A stretch of DNA of 64,000 bases from Gentiana macrophylla (taxonomy: Eukaryota; Streptophyta; Magnoliopsida; Gentianales; Gentianaceae), in assembly GCA_026214975.1 (NCBI GenBank), contig CM047806.1:105196272-105260271 (forward strand), read 5' to 3'. Every line of letters begins with the position of its first letter. The stretch's first letter is position 1. Of this stretch, positions 22,716 to 33,389 are shown in pieces. Made by a program: the position numbers and the translations under genes. The notes beneath the pieces are model-generated. The model made no database searches. It had not been told where the DNA came from and saw nothing but the letters and a program-made list of their open reading frames with translations.

Positions 22716-24966
22716 TTAAATCTTTTGTATCTTCATGTTGTCAAATTTCATTGACCATTTCACAATAGAATCCAACTTGTAACATGCATCCTCAGTATCA
22801 TCCGCTTGTCTCATAGTGTCAAACACATTGAAGACTAACTTATCTTCATTTATGCGTAATAGCAATTCTCCTTTGTGAACATCAATTAGCGTCTTACTAG
22901 TGGCCAAGAAGGGTCTTCCCAAAATCAAGGGCACTTCATAATTTGCTTCCATATCCAACACGACAAAGTCGATTGGAAACACAAACTTGTCAACTTTTAC
23001 TAGCACATCTTCTACCACTCTATAAGGTTCCTTGACCGAACGGTCCTCTAGTTTTAGAGTGATGGAAGTCTTATTCAGCTCCCTCATACCAAGCTTGCTA
23101 AAGATAGATAACGGCATCAAATTCTCGCTTGCTCCTAGATCACACAGCGCCTTGTTCAAACATATGTTACCTATAGTGCAGGGAATGAGAAAACTTCCCG
23201 GATCTTTACATTTTGTAGGCAATTTATGTTGAAGAACGGATGAGCACTCTTCATTCAGGCAAATGGTCTCTAAGCCTAAGAGTTTCCTCTTAGTAGAGAC
23301 AACATCTTTTAAGAACTTGGCGTACTCAGGCATTTCAGGAAGGGCTTCTACCAAAGGTATATTAAATTTTAGTTTCGTAAACATATGAATGAATTTCTTA
23401 TACCTTGTATCATCAAATTTAGGCTTAGATTTGCGTGGAGGATAAGGTAAAGTTGAAGGGTCGATAGAAATAGTAGCAGGAAACTTACTTGTACGCTCAA
23501 CACCAGTAGTACTAGGTTCCTTCGCAGTATCTTGCACAAGCAAGGTTCCCGAAGTAATTGCTTCAGCCTCTGGCTCACCATCCCGACTTTCTATGATTTT
23601 ATCCTTGTCTTTCATGGTTGGTGGAGTCAGTGCTTTCCCACTCCTAGTCATTATCTCATTCAAATCCTTAGGATTCTTATCAGTGTTACTCGGCAATCCA
23701 CCAGGAGGTCTAGTTGAAACATGTTCAGCTAGTTGACCTATTTGGTGAGAGAGATTATGGACTAGGGCCTCTTGATTGGTTACCTTCGCGTCATTCTTTT
23801 GAAAATATTGGCTAAAGTTGGCAACCAACTCGGTCATAGATTATGACAATTGTCCAATGTTGTCAGTCACGACATTGCTCATCTTTTCAATCGCAGCTTC
23901 CCAACCAAAAGTTTTAGTTTTTTGGGGTGCAGAAGTGTTAGGCTGTCTAGGCCGCACTCCTCCATTTGGGTCACCATGTCGGAATCCAGGGTGGTCATGA
24001 TTCGGTTTGTAACCTCCATATTGGTTCCCTTGTCTTCCAACATAGTTGGCTTCTTCAGTACCAGCATTCTCGATTTGATTGATAATCTCAATCCCATTTC
24101 CATTCTCTACTCTTGACATCCTCTCTTGCACTCCATTCACCTTAGTGTTGATAAGCGATAGTTGCTATAGGATCTTAGTTGATGCACTTTCTTCAAACAT
24201 ATCAGCGGCCATCTTCACGGTTGCTCTATCATTGCCTCCCTATTGGCTATTCATCGCTATTTGCTCTATCTTTGCTTGTTCCTCCTCAGGAGATAACAGA
24301 ACAAATGCTGCATTGCTGGAGGCATCTACTCTTATCTTCTCTGTATCTCTCAATCCATGGTAAAAAGTTTGCATTAAAAGACATAGTGAGATATCATGAT
24401 GAGGGATCCTCCTCATGGATTCCTTAAAGCATTCCCAGGCTTGATCAAAACTCTCATCAGCTTGCTGCTCAAACCCCAAGATGTCTTGGCATAACTTAAA
24501 GGTCTTTCCTAAAGGAAAGTACTTATTCATGAACTTTTGCAAAGATTTCCTCCCAAGTCCTGAATGATCTAGCCGTTAAAGAGAGAAGCCATTGCTTAGC
24601 TTTATCCTTTAGAGTGAAAGGAAAAAAGCTTAAGCCTAATGTTACCCTCCGGGATTAGTTTTGGCTTCACCGTGCAAACTATCTCCAAGAAATTTGTCAC
24701 GTGAACTCTAGAATCCTCATTCAGGATACCATGAAAAGTAGAATAGTTTGTCACCATTTGAATGACAATAGGTCTCGGTGATAAACCTCCGCAAAGATCT
24801 TCAAAGCTACGATGGCGGGAATGAATTGTTCAATAAGAGGCGTTGCATAGCTTTGCAAAGTATGCCTTTCTCCTGCAGCAACAGCTTGATTAGGAATATT
24901 AACATTATTATTATTATTATTGATTACCTGATTAAGGTTGACGGGATTTGGCAGTCCGTTCTTCAT
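22716..24966 (-). pseudogene. Gag-protease of the Athila-like element
   Basis: The N-terminus (24966-24751) has an Asn-rich run. The capsid region at 24542-24240 carries 'YFPLGKTFKLCQDI', 'SFDQAWECFKESMRRIPHH' and 'QTFYHGL'. A TAA at 23841-23843 separates this from a 373-residue open stretch (23837-22716). That stretch holds 'MTRSGKAL', the retropepsin region with 'CDLGASENLMPLSIF' (active site DLGAS) and the flap/C-terminal 'LILGRPFLATSKTLIDV'. It is the longest intact stretch in the element. The same stop occurs in the copy at 389-391. Confidence 0.88.
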
Positions 24967-25650
24967 TTCGACTCAAGATTTGCGTAATAGTTTGTTTCCT
25001 CGATTCGCACTCATTTGGTTCACTTTGGCTAGCCAATTCCGCTAACCTTGATTCGATTTCCTCCGAGTCCTTGCAGATCCTTCTCCTTTATGCAACTTCG
25101 CTTTTTTTCCTTGCGAATTTCTCAATCTCGGGGTGGTAAGGCTCAAGTGGTGCCTTAGAACTCCGGGTAGCGTACTGCAAGATAAAAACAACACTAAACA
25201 ATCAGAAACTGCAAAGGCTAAAGCCTTTGACAGACTCAAAATTAGACAAGAATGACACAGACTCTGAACGGAACAGAACAAAACGAAGATTTCCAGAATC
25301 AGCAGGTTTGCTCCAGCGAGATACTAAGCAGGCTTCAGCGAAACTATCTTTCCTGCTAGGACTGGGCAGTTTTGTTTCGTTCCAATTTTTAACGATTCCC
25401 ATAAAATAAAAACTAAAGTAGACACTGTGTAGAACAGAACGATGAATTTTTTTCCAGGAAAACGAGGCTGGCTCCAGCAAACTGGATTCCTCACCCTAGC
25501 GAAGGGTGCTGATTTTCTGGGTTTCAGCCCAGATCTGTTCTACGAATGCAACTGTTAATTCTATGCTATTAAAATTAAATAAATAGACAATATTCACAGT
25601 ATTTACGAATCTACTTTTAATAAAATAAGCTATACTTAATTTAATGACTC

Positions 25651-25670
25651 GAGTCCCCGGCAACGCCCCA
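25651..25670 (-). other. Primer binding site, tRNA-Asp type
   Basis: Plus-strand GAGTCCCCGGCAACGCCCCA resembles the 3' end of plant tRNA-Asp with a two-base deletion. It lies 6 bases from the 5' LTR, and supports Athila/Tat assignment. Confidence 0.75.
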
Positions 25671-25676
25671 AAAACT

Positions 25677-27186
25677 TGATGGGAGTCAAGTTAAATTTAT
25701 AACTTGATCTACAAAACCAACTAGCAAGAGTACTAGGTACAATTGCAGTATAGCTAGATAGAGTCAAGGTCGATCCCTCAGAGACTCGAATTAAACAAGT
25801 ATAACGTATTAAACTAAAGTAAATTAAGGGCGGTCTACGACCAACTATAATCGAAGAATAAAAAGATAAAAAACACAAGACTAACAATACGACACAACGA
25901 CACGACACTAGTATTTTTATGGTTTTTTATAAGACTCTTAAGAAACGGTATTGATAACGCTAGTAGTAATTACTCCCCGATATATGTATATCTAAGCCGA
26001 GACAAATAAGACATTAAGATTGATTATATTATTGGCTACGGAAGACATCCCCTATGTTTATTACATGACTTTACAGGGTAGGTCTTCATCTTATATAATA
26101 AAACATGCTTTCAAAACTAGGGATGCCGGTATAAACCATACACCTTATCAAGGCAACCAGCCCGGGTAGGGTGGCACACCTCCTAGACAATCGATTATTC
26201 TATGTCCTAATTAACATTCCACTTTTAGGCTTTATGTTAATTTACGATGATAATATAATAAGTTGATCAGGTTTATTACACGTTTTTATGACAATCAGAT
26301 AACCAGACGTAGCCGAAGTCGTTCACAGAAAATTCCCAGAATCTAAGTGGCTAGCTCCAGCCGTAAAGACCGCGGCTCCAGCTAGACCGGCAATTCCATA
26401 ATTTTCTCATAAAACGTCTTCGTACGGCTTAGATCTACATTAATATGTGTTCGTTAATTACTACATCGCGAAATCAATACATAAATGACTACTTCATAAC
26501 AAGATAAAATATATCTACGAATAAAGATAGCATTTATAAGTAGGCATTACCCTCGACGACGAGCGTGACTCCCACTCCTCGATGCGATCCCTAACCGGAG
26601 AATCTATCAACTCCGTAATGAAAGAACATAAAGAAAACAATCAAAAACTATATAGATAATACAAGCGTATTGTATTTTGCCCCTCAGATTTTCGTGTGTG
26701 AAATAATGTATGAATGGCGGCCTTATAGGTGTTTCTGGCCGACTTAAAACCTTCTAGAAACCCTAAGAAGCACTGTTTCGAAACCCTAAAGCGGCGGAGT
26801 ACATTGACAATTTTGGCCCAGCGAACTAGGCAGTTTGACCCGGTGAAATGGGCACTTCGCTCCAGTGAACTGGGCTTCTGGCCCGGTTTCGTTCGCACTT
26901 CATTTTACTCTGTTCCACGATCCGTGCTATGTTGGGCTTTTTCAGTATTTCGCTCCAGATTTCCTTCCACTTCACTTGAGATTTTCCGGAACCTATAATT
27001 ATGATAAATATCGAGCAGTAAAACATATTCTAGGGCTAAAAATGCATAAATACCAATTCACGATTCACAAATCACACAATATGAATTAAGTACTATAAAC
27101 ACGTGGTTCGACGTAAAATAATATAACATTATGCTCATTTTAGGGAAAATGTTGATGACAAAAGGGTATATATTAGACCGTCATCA
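25677..27186 (-). repeat. 5' LTR of the Athila-like element, TATA box deleted
   Basis: 1510 bases against 1548 for the 3' LTR; most of the difference is the 37-bp loss at 26049-26053. The copy at 2237-3710 has the same deletion. Confidence 0.9.
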
Positions 27187-27540
27187 CCTACCCGCCCTTC
27201 ACCATGGTCCTGGTATGGTCCATTCCTTCCTTTCCTGATTACATTTCTTGCCAGCAATATGTATAGTACCGTCAACTACACGGCACCGACATTTGATTTG
27301 TACGCGCTTGCGTACGCATCTATTACTTCTTACTTCGACGTCGGAGAGTATATTCTGTCTGGATTAGATTCGCCGATAGCTAAGGGAAATGTAGGCGATG
27401 GATATATATTTTTCCCGTGATCTCGATCACAAATGCGTGCGTGAGGTCACCCGGTGCCGAATATGATAATGATGACGTTACATACGGTCGATGACGTTAT
27501 CACCTATGAAAATTTTAATGATGAATGAAGCAAACATAGA

Positions 27541-27667
27541 TGAGTTCAATATGACATTGCTTGGCAATCGGTCGATGTAATCTTTAATAATCCGGTTAAG
27601 GGTTTATTTAAGTAACATTGTCTACTAATTTGATGTTGTCTTATTTACTTTGATGTTTACAACCTTA
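27541..27667 (+). repeat. About 130-bp repeat, copy 1 (pair with 30691-30826)
   Basis: Starts TGAGTTCAATATGACATTGC and runs to TTTGATGTTTACAACC. It is almost identical to 30691-30826. Each copy lies downstream of a transposon-protein gene (B and C), so it probably marks a shared 3' flank. Confidence 0.8.
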
Positions 27668-27780
27668 AAAAATCAAGTATGTTTTTTTATTACACTACCT
27701 CTGTAAAACGAACGGTTGTTGTGTAACTGTCGAAGCAAAAATAGTCGATAGGAAATGATATGTAGTAAAAGCATACGGGG

Positions 27781-27925
27781 CTTACAAACATACAAAGAAA
27801 GAGTAATGATACATTGGCATACATACGAGGCTTACAAACATAAAAATAAAGAGTAATGATACATTGGCTTACCTACAGGGCTCTCAAACATAAAAATAAA
27901 GAGTAATGATACATTGAGATAACAA
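27781..27925. repeat. 50-bp tandem repeat, three units
   Basis: Units at 27781, 27831 and 27881 contain AAAGAGTAATGATACATTGG. The same unit follows copy A at 8640-8715, so this is the 3' tail of another minus-strand gene copy whose body is gone. Confidence 0.8.
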
Positions 27926-27994
27926 TAAGATGACGTTTAAATAAACTAATGGTGATCATTAAATACGATAGGATGACGCCTAAATAAATGCACT

Positions 27995-28690
27995 TCAATG
28001 TTTAGTAATCACCACATTAAACATGACATGATTTTCTCTAGGTTGATCAACGACTTCAAATCTGCATTCATCTCCAATATTTAGGTCATTGTCCGTAATG
28101 AAATCATTAAACCCAATAAAATGAACTTGTTGATAGTTTCCATGCGTGAAGCTACAATTCTAGCACGCCATGATTCCCTGTGGCGATTCGCGCTTCCACG
28201 GTCTTGTTTCACAACATGTCAATTGTTCTAGCAAATGGCATTGGAATATTCTACAAATCACAAACAAATTTGAATACTGTTACAAAGTGCAATGAGGAAA
28301 AAAGATAAAACAAGAAAACAACTAAAAAGATTTTAGCATATCTCACCACATAACCATGTGAAAATGCCCAGTTTGCCAGCGTCATCTGAAAATGGGGATT
28401 TTGGTTACCTGCACCTACATCATCATCATCTGCATCATCTTCTTCACTCTCGGACTCAGGAAAAGTCTTCTCACAAGAAGTGTGATCCAGCACAATAATG
28501 TCGAAAGTGAAATCCCCTCTGTGTTCAAACACTATAAACTCCTCCTCATTCAAGTCATGAGCGGCCACATACTCCTCCCAACCTTCCTTAAAGAAACGAA
28601 GAATTCCATTGTCTGTGGCTCCAACCCTCATTTCTCATGTCCCTAATCGGCTTTTAAGAACGGCCCTTCTAGGTTCCTCAGCGTGTCGTT
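27995..28690 (-). pseudogene. Two-domain B3 DNA-binding protein (REM-like), decayed
   Basis: Exon 1 (about 28690-28347) has a B3 domain with 'FFKEGWEEYVAAHDL', 'EEFIVFEHRGDFTFDI' and 'DHTSCEK', then an acidic linker. An intron 28346-28251 (GTGAGA to TAG) leads to exon 2 with a second B3 domain: 'IPMPFARTIDML', then 'GFNDFITDNDLNIGDECRF' and 'FNVVI'. It ends at 27995. B3 domains bind DNA as plant transcription regulators; two-domain REM proteins are common in eudicots. Two in-frame stops in exon 2 (TGA and TAG, both explained by C-to-T change), one frameshift and a stop before the first Met show it is dead. The N-terminus is incomplete. It lies between two transposon-protein genes and may have been captured. 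Confidence 0.75.
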
Positions 28691-28699
28691 CAATCTATT

Positions 28700-29300
28700 A
28701 GTGTTTATGAAAAAGAAATATTCTTGTCAAATGGCCTCTTCGCCGATAATATTGTCGCCAAATGAGAATCTCGCCTTGTGTGGTCGCTTGTCTGCGGGTC
28801 CCACACGCCAAGTGGTGGTGATTTATGACCGTGGGCGGGACACGTGGGTACAAAGTGTCAAGTCTTGTCATCGATCGTGCATGATTTTACGAAGATAATA
28901 TTGTCGCTAAATGGCCTCTTACATTGATAATATTGTCGCTCAAATGGGATTCCCTACCATGTGTGGTCACTGTCGACAGGTCCTACACGTCAAGTGGAGG
29001 TGATTTATGACCATAGGCAGGACACATGGTTACAGTGTCAAGTCTTGTCACCAGTCGTGAATGATTTTACGACGATAATATTGTCGTCAAATGGCCTCTT
29101 ACGACGATAATATTGTCGCCAAATAAGATTCTCTCGCCATGTGTGGTCACTGCCGGTGGTCCCACATGTCAAGTGGTGGTGAGTTATGACCGTGGCGGGA
29201 CACGGGGGTGCAAGTGTCAAGTCCGGTCACCAGATCGTGCATGATTTTACGACGATAATATTGTCGTCAAATGGCCTCTTACATCAATAATATTGTCTGT
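28700..29300. repeat. Array of near-palindromic AATATT repeats upstream of copy C
   Basis: Same family as 15370-15990. GATAATATTGTCG cores lie near 28741, 28890, 28924, 29072, 29105 and 29253, mostly in pairs 32-33 bases apart. Pairs recur about every 180 bases. The shared tail with CATGTGTGGTCAC and AAGTGGTGGTGA is present. Confidence 0.8.
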
Positions 29301-29363
29301 AGTAATTGTACTTCATACTCTAAAAATTTGTCACGGCTTGCACTTTTACACACTTGACAACTC

Positions 29364-29371
29364 TATATATA
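29364..29371 (+). promoter_or_regulatory. TATA box of copy C
   Basis: CTCTATATATACC about 65 bases upstream of the start at 29429, just after the repeat array. Confidence 0.6.
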
Positions 29372-29428
29372 CCATGAGCTTTTACACTACATCCAGATAA
29401 CCCTCTATTTTACTTCGCCTTAATTTCA

Positions 29429-30292
29429 ATGTCTAAACCGATTTCCCTACTCCGAATTGCATGAACCAAATTCCCGAGTATGATGATCCTCCATGGAATC
29501 CTTATCAACTTTGTGTTTGTTAATGACCCTAGGAAGGGTGTTAATAATCACCATTACGACTTTCGATTAATCGATGTCGAGGATCGTAATGCAGACGAAG
29601 AGCGTTCAAATTGGATTTGGATCTTTCAAGATAAAGCTATTGTCGGAGAGAGGAGAATTGCATAGGAAAGTCTACCTACCAGGATGAAGAGTCACTTACG
29701 CAAACTTTCATTTGAGCGCCTCACAAGTAGTCCCGCACCGACATCGACTATGAATAGATCAATTGTTTGGGAATTCTATGCAGTTGCCAGGTCAAATGTC
29801 GTTGGGGAGTACCGCCCCATATAATCAGGGGTGCACAAATTACGTGGAGTAGATGTTGCCTTTGAGGTGGACTGGATCAATAACTACTATGGTGTACATG
29901 GAGTTGAAGCATCCAGTGACTTCTTCAACGGGGCTTCCAACGTTCATGAATTGCAACGTCTAATTGCTCGCCGTCAACTGCCTACCGAATGGGAGCGTGT
30001 TATGATCAAATGGTTTTCCAATAGCGTCTACGGTACTATACACACTATTGAACCGCCATTTGATTTGTACGTTTTGTTGTACGCATTTCTCCATTACGAA
30101 GTTGACATTCGACGTTACATCATTAGTAGGATTTGTGACATATCGCTAGCCAGTAGTGGTGATGGTTATATCTATTATCCATTTCTTATAACAGCTATCG
30201 CAAGAGATTTTAACGTACCGGAGTATGACACGGATGACATTTCTTCGGAAACCTCCCTTGTCATCTATAGTGACCACCATTGGTTTGTTTAA
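29429..30292 (+). pseudogene. Transposon-encoded protein, copy C (best preserved)
   Basis: Starts Met-Ser-Lys-Pro like copies A and B. The 3' half, 29831-30292, is an open stretch of about 150 residues with 'DVAFEVDWINNYYGV', 'LPTEWERVMIKWF', 'PFDLYVLLYAFLHYEVD' and 'GDGYIYYPFLITAIARDF'. The 5' half is spread over other frames: 'NDPRKGVNN' near 29520, 'LRKLSFERL' near 29700, 'SIVWEFYAVARS' near 29760. It contains stops near 29452, 29663 and 29822. The pattern fits the 'putative plant transposon protein' domain (PF20167-like), recalled from memory. No catalytic motif is apparent. The neighbours are a palindromic-repeat promoter and, convergently, a MULE transposase. Confidence 0.6.
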
Positions 30293-30464
30293 GTATTTAT
30301 CGTATTTATTGTTTGCTTTTAAAAATTTGTGTGTGAGGTCATCGAGTTATATTCTATCGTATTTACTGTTCAATTTTTCGCTTTGTTGTTTCTAATTATT
30401 TCGTTACTCTTTCTTTTTAAGTTTGTAAGCCCAGTTGGATACTTGTTGACTAACCACCTGTAGA

Positions 30465-30660
30465 ATGATGGAGCTCCCATTTTCACTCTCAGAATCTCTC
30501 CTCTTTCTCTATGGATTTTCTCAGGCTTTGCTCTTGATCAGTAATCGTACTGTTTTGTGTTCTTGTGCTACATCAATTCCTACTTTCCCACACACTTTCT
30601 GCTTCACTTCATCCAATGTCATATCGGTTTTTACACGAATCAAATAAAAATTTCCTTTCT
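30465..30660 (-). pseudogene. N-terminal fragment of a MULE transposase-like gene
   Basis: Minus strand: 'FYLIRVKTDMTLDEVKQKV' followed by a short open stretch and stops. This resembles the N-terminal ~60 residues of MuDR-family proteins and the better copy at 33389-33186 ('AYITCVNMNISFDEMKEKIY'). Nothing of the catalytic part follows, so it is an orphan first exon. Confidence 0.45.
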
Positions 30661-30690
30661 ATAGGTTATGTAGAAAGGTTGGGGTAGAAG

Positions 30691-30826
30691 TATGAGCTCA
30701 ATATGACATTGCTTGGCAATCGGTCGATGTCATCTTCAATAATCCGGTTAAGGGTTTATTTAAGTAACATTGTCTACTAATTTGATGTTGTCTTATTTAC
30801 TTTGATGTTTACAACTTTAAAAACCA
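30691..30826 (+). repeat. About 130-bp repeat, copy 2
   Basis: Nearly identical to 27541-27667, 3.15 kb away, in the same orientation. Lies between copy C and the MULE transposase. Confidence 0.8.
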
Positions 30827-31230
30827 TGTTTGTCTAGTATTAATGGCTCCAAATTTTTAAGCATTCGGTCCGATGATGAAAGTTATAGACTTTGTGAAGT
30901 TGCAGATTTTGGCGGATGATTTCGCTTTTCTCTCTCTCGTAATTAGTATAACCAATACACGCATTAAAGATAACGGTAAATAGCATATGAAATGGTTGCA
31001 AGAATTCTAAATAGCCATGTATTTCACTATTTTAGAATAACGACCCATTGTTGAGCAAAAATTCTAAATAACCATGCAAGCATTCCAATAGGCAAGTGAG
31101 AATTCTAAATAGCCATGCAAGCACTCAAAAAGTTGAGCAAAACATAAACGATTACAGACCATTGTTCTCAAAAAGACAAAGAAAAAGTTGTCAGTCTTTT
31201 CATACATCAAGCTAAAATATCTAAATTATA

Positions 31231-33389
31231 CTATACATTGAGTGGGCCAGCCAAATGAAGTGGTGTAGGACATTTGTCTTTTCTGTGTCCAGGAAGACCG
31301 CAAGTTGAACATTTTTTGATACGCCGGCCTACTGAAAGTATCCTCCTAATCCTAGCAGCTTTACGTTCTCCGTTTGAACGTATCCTCTTCGTTCTACGTC
31401 GGCCTCGTTTTCGTCCATGCTGTATCCGGTCTCCTCAAACAATATTTTGAACTCCCGTTCTGAACAAGTGTAAGCTGCTTTCTTCAATGTCACCTTACAA
31501 TATCTTTTCTTACCGTAAGTGTCATTGACGTTCATGTCAAGGTGGTGGTAGCAATATCCATGGTAAGCATCTGGAAACACTCTTTCAAGGGATGACTTGA
31601 TTGCTTGATTTCTATTGGAGACAAATGACAAATCTCCAAGATCCTCACGCTTCTCCGATTGCCTTCTTCAAGTGGTTAAAGAAATACATCCATGAATCAT
31701 TGCTCTCACCGTCGGGCTACGCCAACGCCAATGGAAACAAGTGATCACCCGCATCTACTCCGGCGACAGAACTAATAAAGTCCCCATACTTATTCTTCAA
31801 ATGAGTACCATCTACGCATAGTATAGGGCGACAAAATTTGAATCCAACAATACTAGGTCCTAACGCTATAAAATAATACTTGAACCTACCCATGCTATCC
31901 CATTTTATGTGTGTCAATGTATCGGCAATTGCTTCTCAACCATGTGAAAGTAGCAAGCCAACTTATCAGAAGATCTTTCGAGTTCCACCAATCGACATAA
32001 AGACACTTGTATACATCTATAAGCTTGGTCATAACTAAGGGATAAGCCGAATTCTTTATTCACCGCAACTTGGACATTCTTTGCTTTAAATTTTCCCTTA
32101 AGTTCAATAATGTCGCTCTTACCGAACGGCCTACAGAAGAAGATGTGGCTTGAGCGTGCTGATTAGTTATGTTTTCCAGTCCACATGTATGTTTTTCCTC
32201 ATACTCGGTTATCTTGAAATAGTGGACATCGTCACCCTCAACCTTCCTACCATTCAACATCCATTCACATTTCTTTGATCGCTTACATTCCAAATACAGT
32301 TTATCCTTATCAGACCTTTTGAGTTTGAACTGATACCTATTCTTTATTGCGTGATATCGTAATATGTCACGCATCTCATCTTTATTTTTTAGCAACCTTC
32401 CAACATACGAACCATCTTCGTCTTCAATGGTAATTGTCTCTGTGCTAGGGCACAACGGTATTTCAATTGGCAGAAGACTGTATCCGAAATCACCTAAATC
32501 ACGCCTTCTATCACGACTGCTACTTCCATATGTGTGTCGGGATTCAACATGGTGTGAAACACTGTGGTTTAAAAACGAACCGACTTGGCCAAACTTGGTT
32601 GAACTGGAATAGTCAAAACACTACAATTCCTTGTAGGTGGAGCGTTATGACTTGTATTCATAATTTGGTGTCCACCACGTAATCGATGACTTGTATTCAC
32701 AATATGTATAGTCGGAGCTGTTGTAGCATCGTTAAAAGGTTGACTAGAGCTACCAAATAGTAGTTCAGTGAATGATGTACTCGGTACCTCACTTAGTAGA
32801 TGATCAGATGAGTATGGTGTATAAGAAACCCCGTAATCTGGCATATGATCCGATCGTTCTCTTCCATTATCAAGAGGATAAATTTCAAGAACCCTTGCTG
32901 ATAAAATCTCTGGTTGAGCACAATGAACAAGATTGTCATCGTTACTAGGAAAATCTTCACCGTAGTTTTATTCATTTAAATCAATCGTGAACTCATTTAA
33001 ATCAATCATGGTCTCATTCATATCTCTTGGAGGATCATAACTAACCACTTTTTTGGTATCAACACATAGTTTCACGGGAATATTTGCTAATTTTTCACAA
33101 ATGTAACCGTACCATGAGTCATCGTCAGAAATCTCAATAAGAGGAGTTTAGTGTGCTCCACCGGTCATGTACAAGGCTTTAATGTTCAACTTATACCCAA
33201 GATGATCAATGCCAACTCTTTGTAAATTTTCTCCTTCATTTCGTCAAATGAAATATTCATGTTCACGCAAGTGATATAAGCAGTTCCATTCGAATAAGAC
33301 CATTCTTTACCGGATTTGTGATTCCACTTCCTATTCAAAGTAAATGAAATACCCAACATGTTGTCACCTGAGAAAAAATCAATAACCAC
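31231..33389 (-). pseudogene. MULE (MuDR-family) transposase, internally deleted
   Basis: N-terminal region at 33389-33186; Ser/Thr-rich linker 32844-32569. The MuDR N-terminal DNA-binding region lies at 32455-32060, with 'YQFKLKRSDKDKLYLECK' and 'KKCEW'. The transposase core lies at 31917-31440 with 'RPILCVDGTHLKNKYG' (first catalytic Asp) and 'PDAYHGYCYHHL'. The second Asp region reads 'VSNRNQAIK' where S-D-R is usual. The C-terminal zinc knuckle 'CSTCGLPGHRKDKC' at 31310-31265 precedes a stop at 31231-31233. Between core and knuckle the end of the DDE domain and the SWIM domain are gone. Stops and frameshifts separate the parts. Confidence 0.8.

Larger units (their letters stand above)
16558..27186 (-). 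mobile_element. Athila-like Ty3/gypsy retrotransposon, structurally complete
   Basis: Two LTRs (16558-18105 and 25677-27186) both start TGATGG and end ATCATCA. The element is flanked by the 5-bp duplication CCTAC (16553-16557 and 27187-27191). On the minus strand: 5' LTR, tRNA-Asp primer site, gag-protease, reverse transcriptase-RNase H, integrase, a 1.4-kb non-coding tail, polypurine tract, 3' LTR. Motifs such as 'FSVFGDDFDSCL' and 'CEETNLVLNCEKCH' are typical of Athila. Numerous frameshifts and the promoterless 5' LTR make it immobile. No env-like frame is seen between integrase and the 3' LTR, where many Athila elements carry one. Confidence 0.92.
16058..27530 (+). pseudogene. Transposon-encoded protein, copy B, split by an Athila-like element
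   Basis: Two pieces: 16058-16557 and 27192 to about 27530. The first starts Met-Ser-Asn-Pro and carries 'ESVYCEFY' (near 16306) and, in another frame, 'TWINVEYP' (near 16405), equivalent to 'SIVWEFYA' and 'DWINNYYG' of copy C. The second carries 'TFDLYALAYASI' (near 27295) and 'GNVGDGYIFFP' (near 27395), equivalent to 'PFDLYVLLYAF' and 'SGDGYIYYPF'. The Athila-like element lies exactly between, flanked by CCTAC. Frameshifts and a stop after the FFP motif show decay beyond the insertion. Function unknown. Confidence 0.65.

Noticed and set aside
25651..25670. tRNA-Asp gene 3' end
   Set aside because: Only the last ~20 bases of a tRNA are present, six bases from an LTR; it is a primer binding site.
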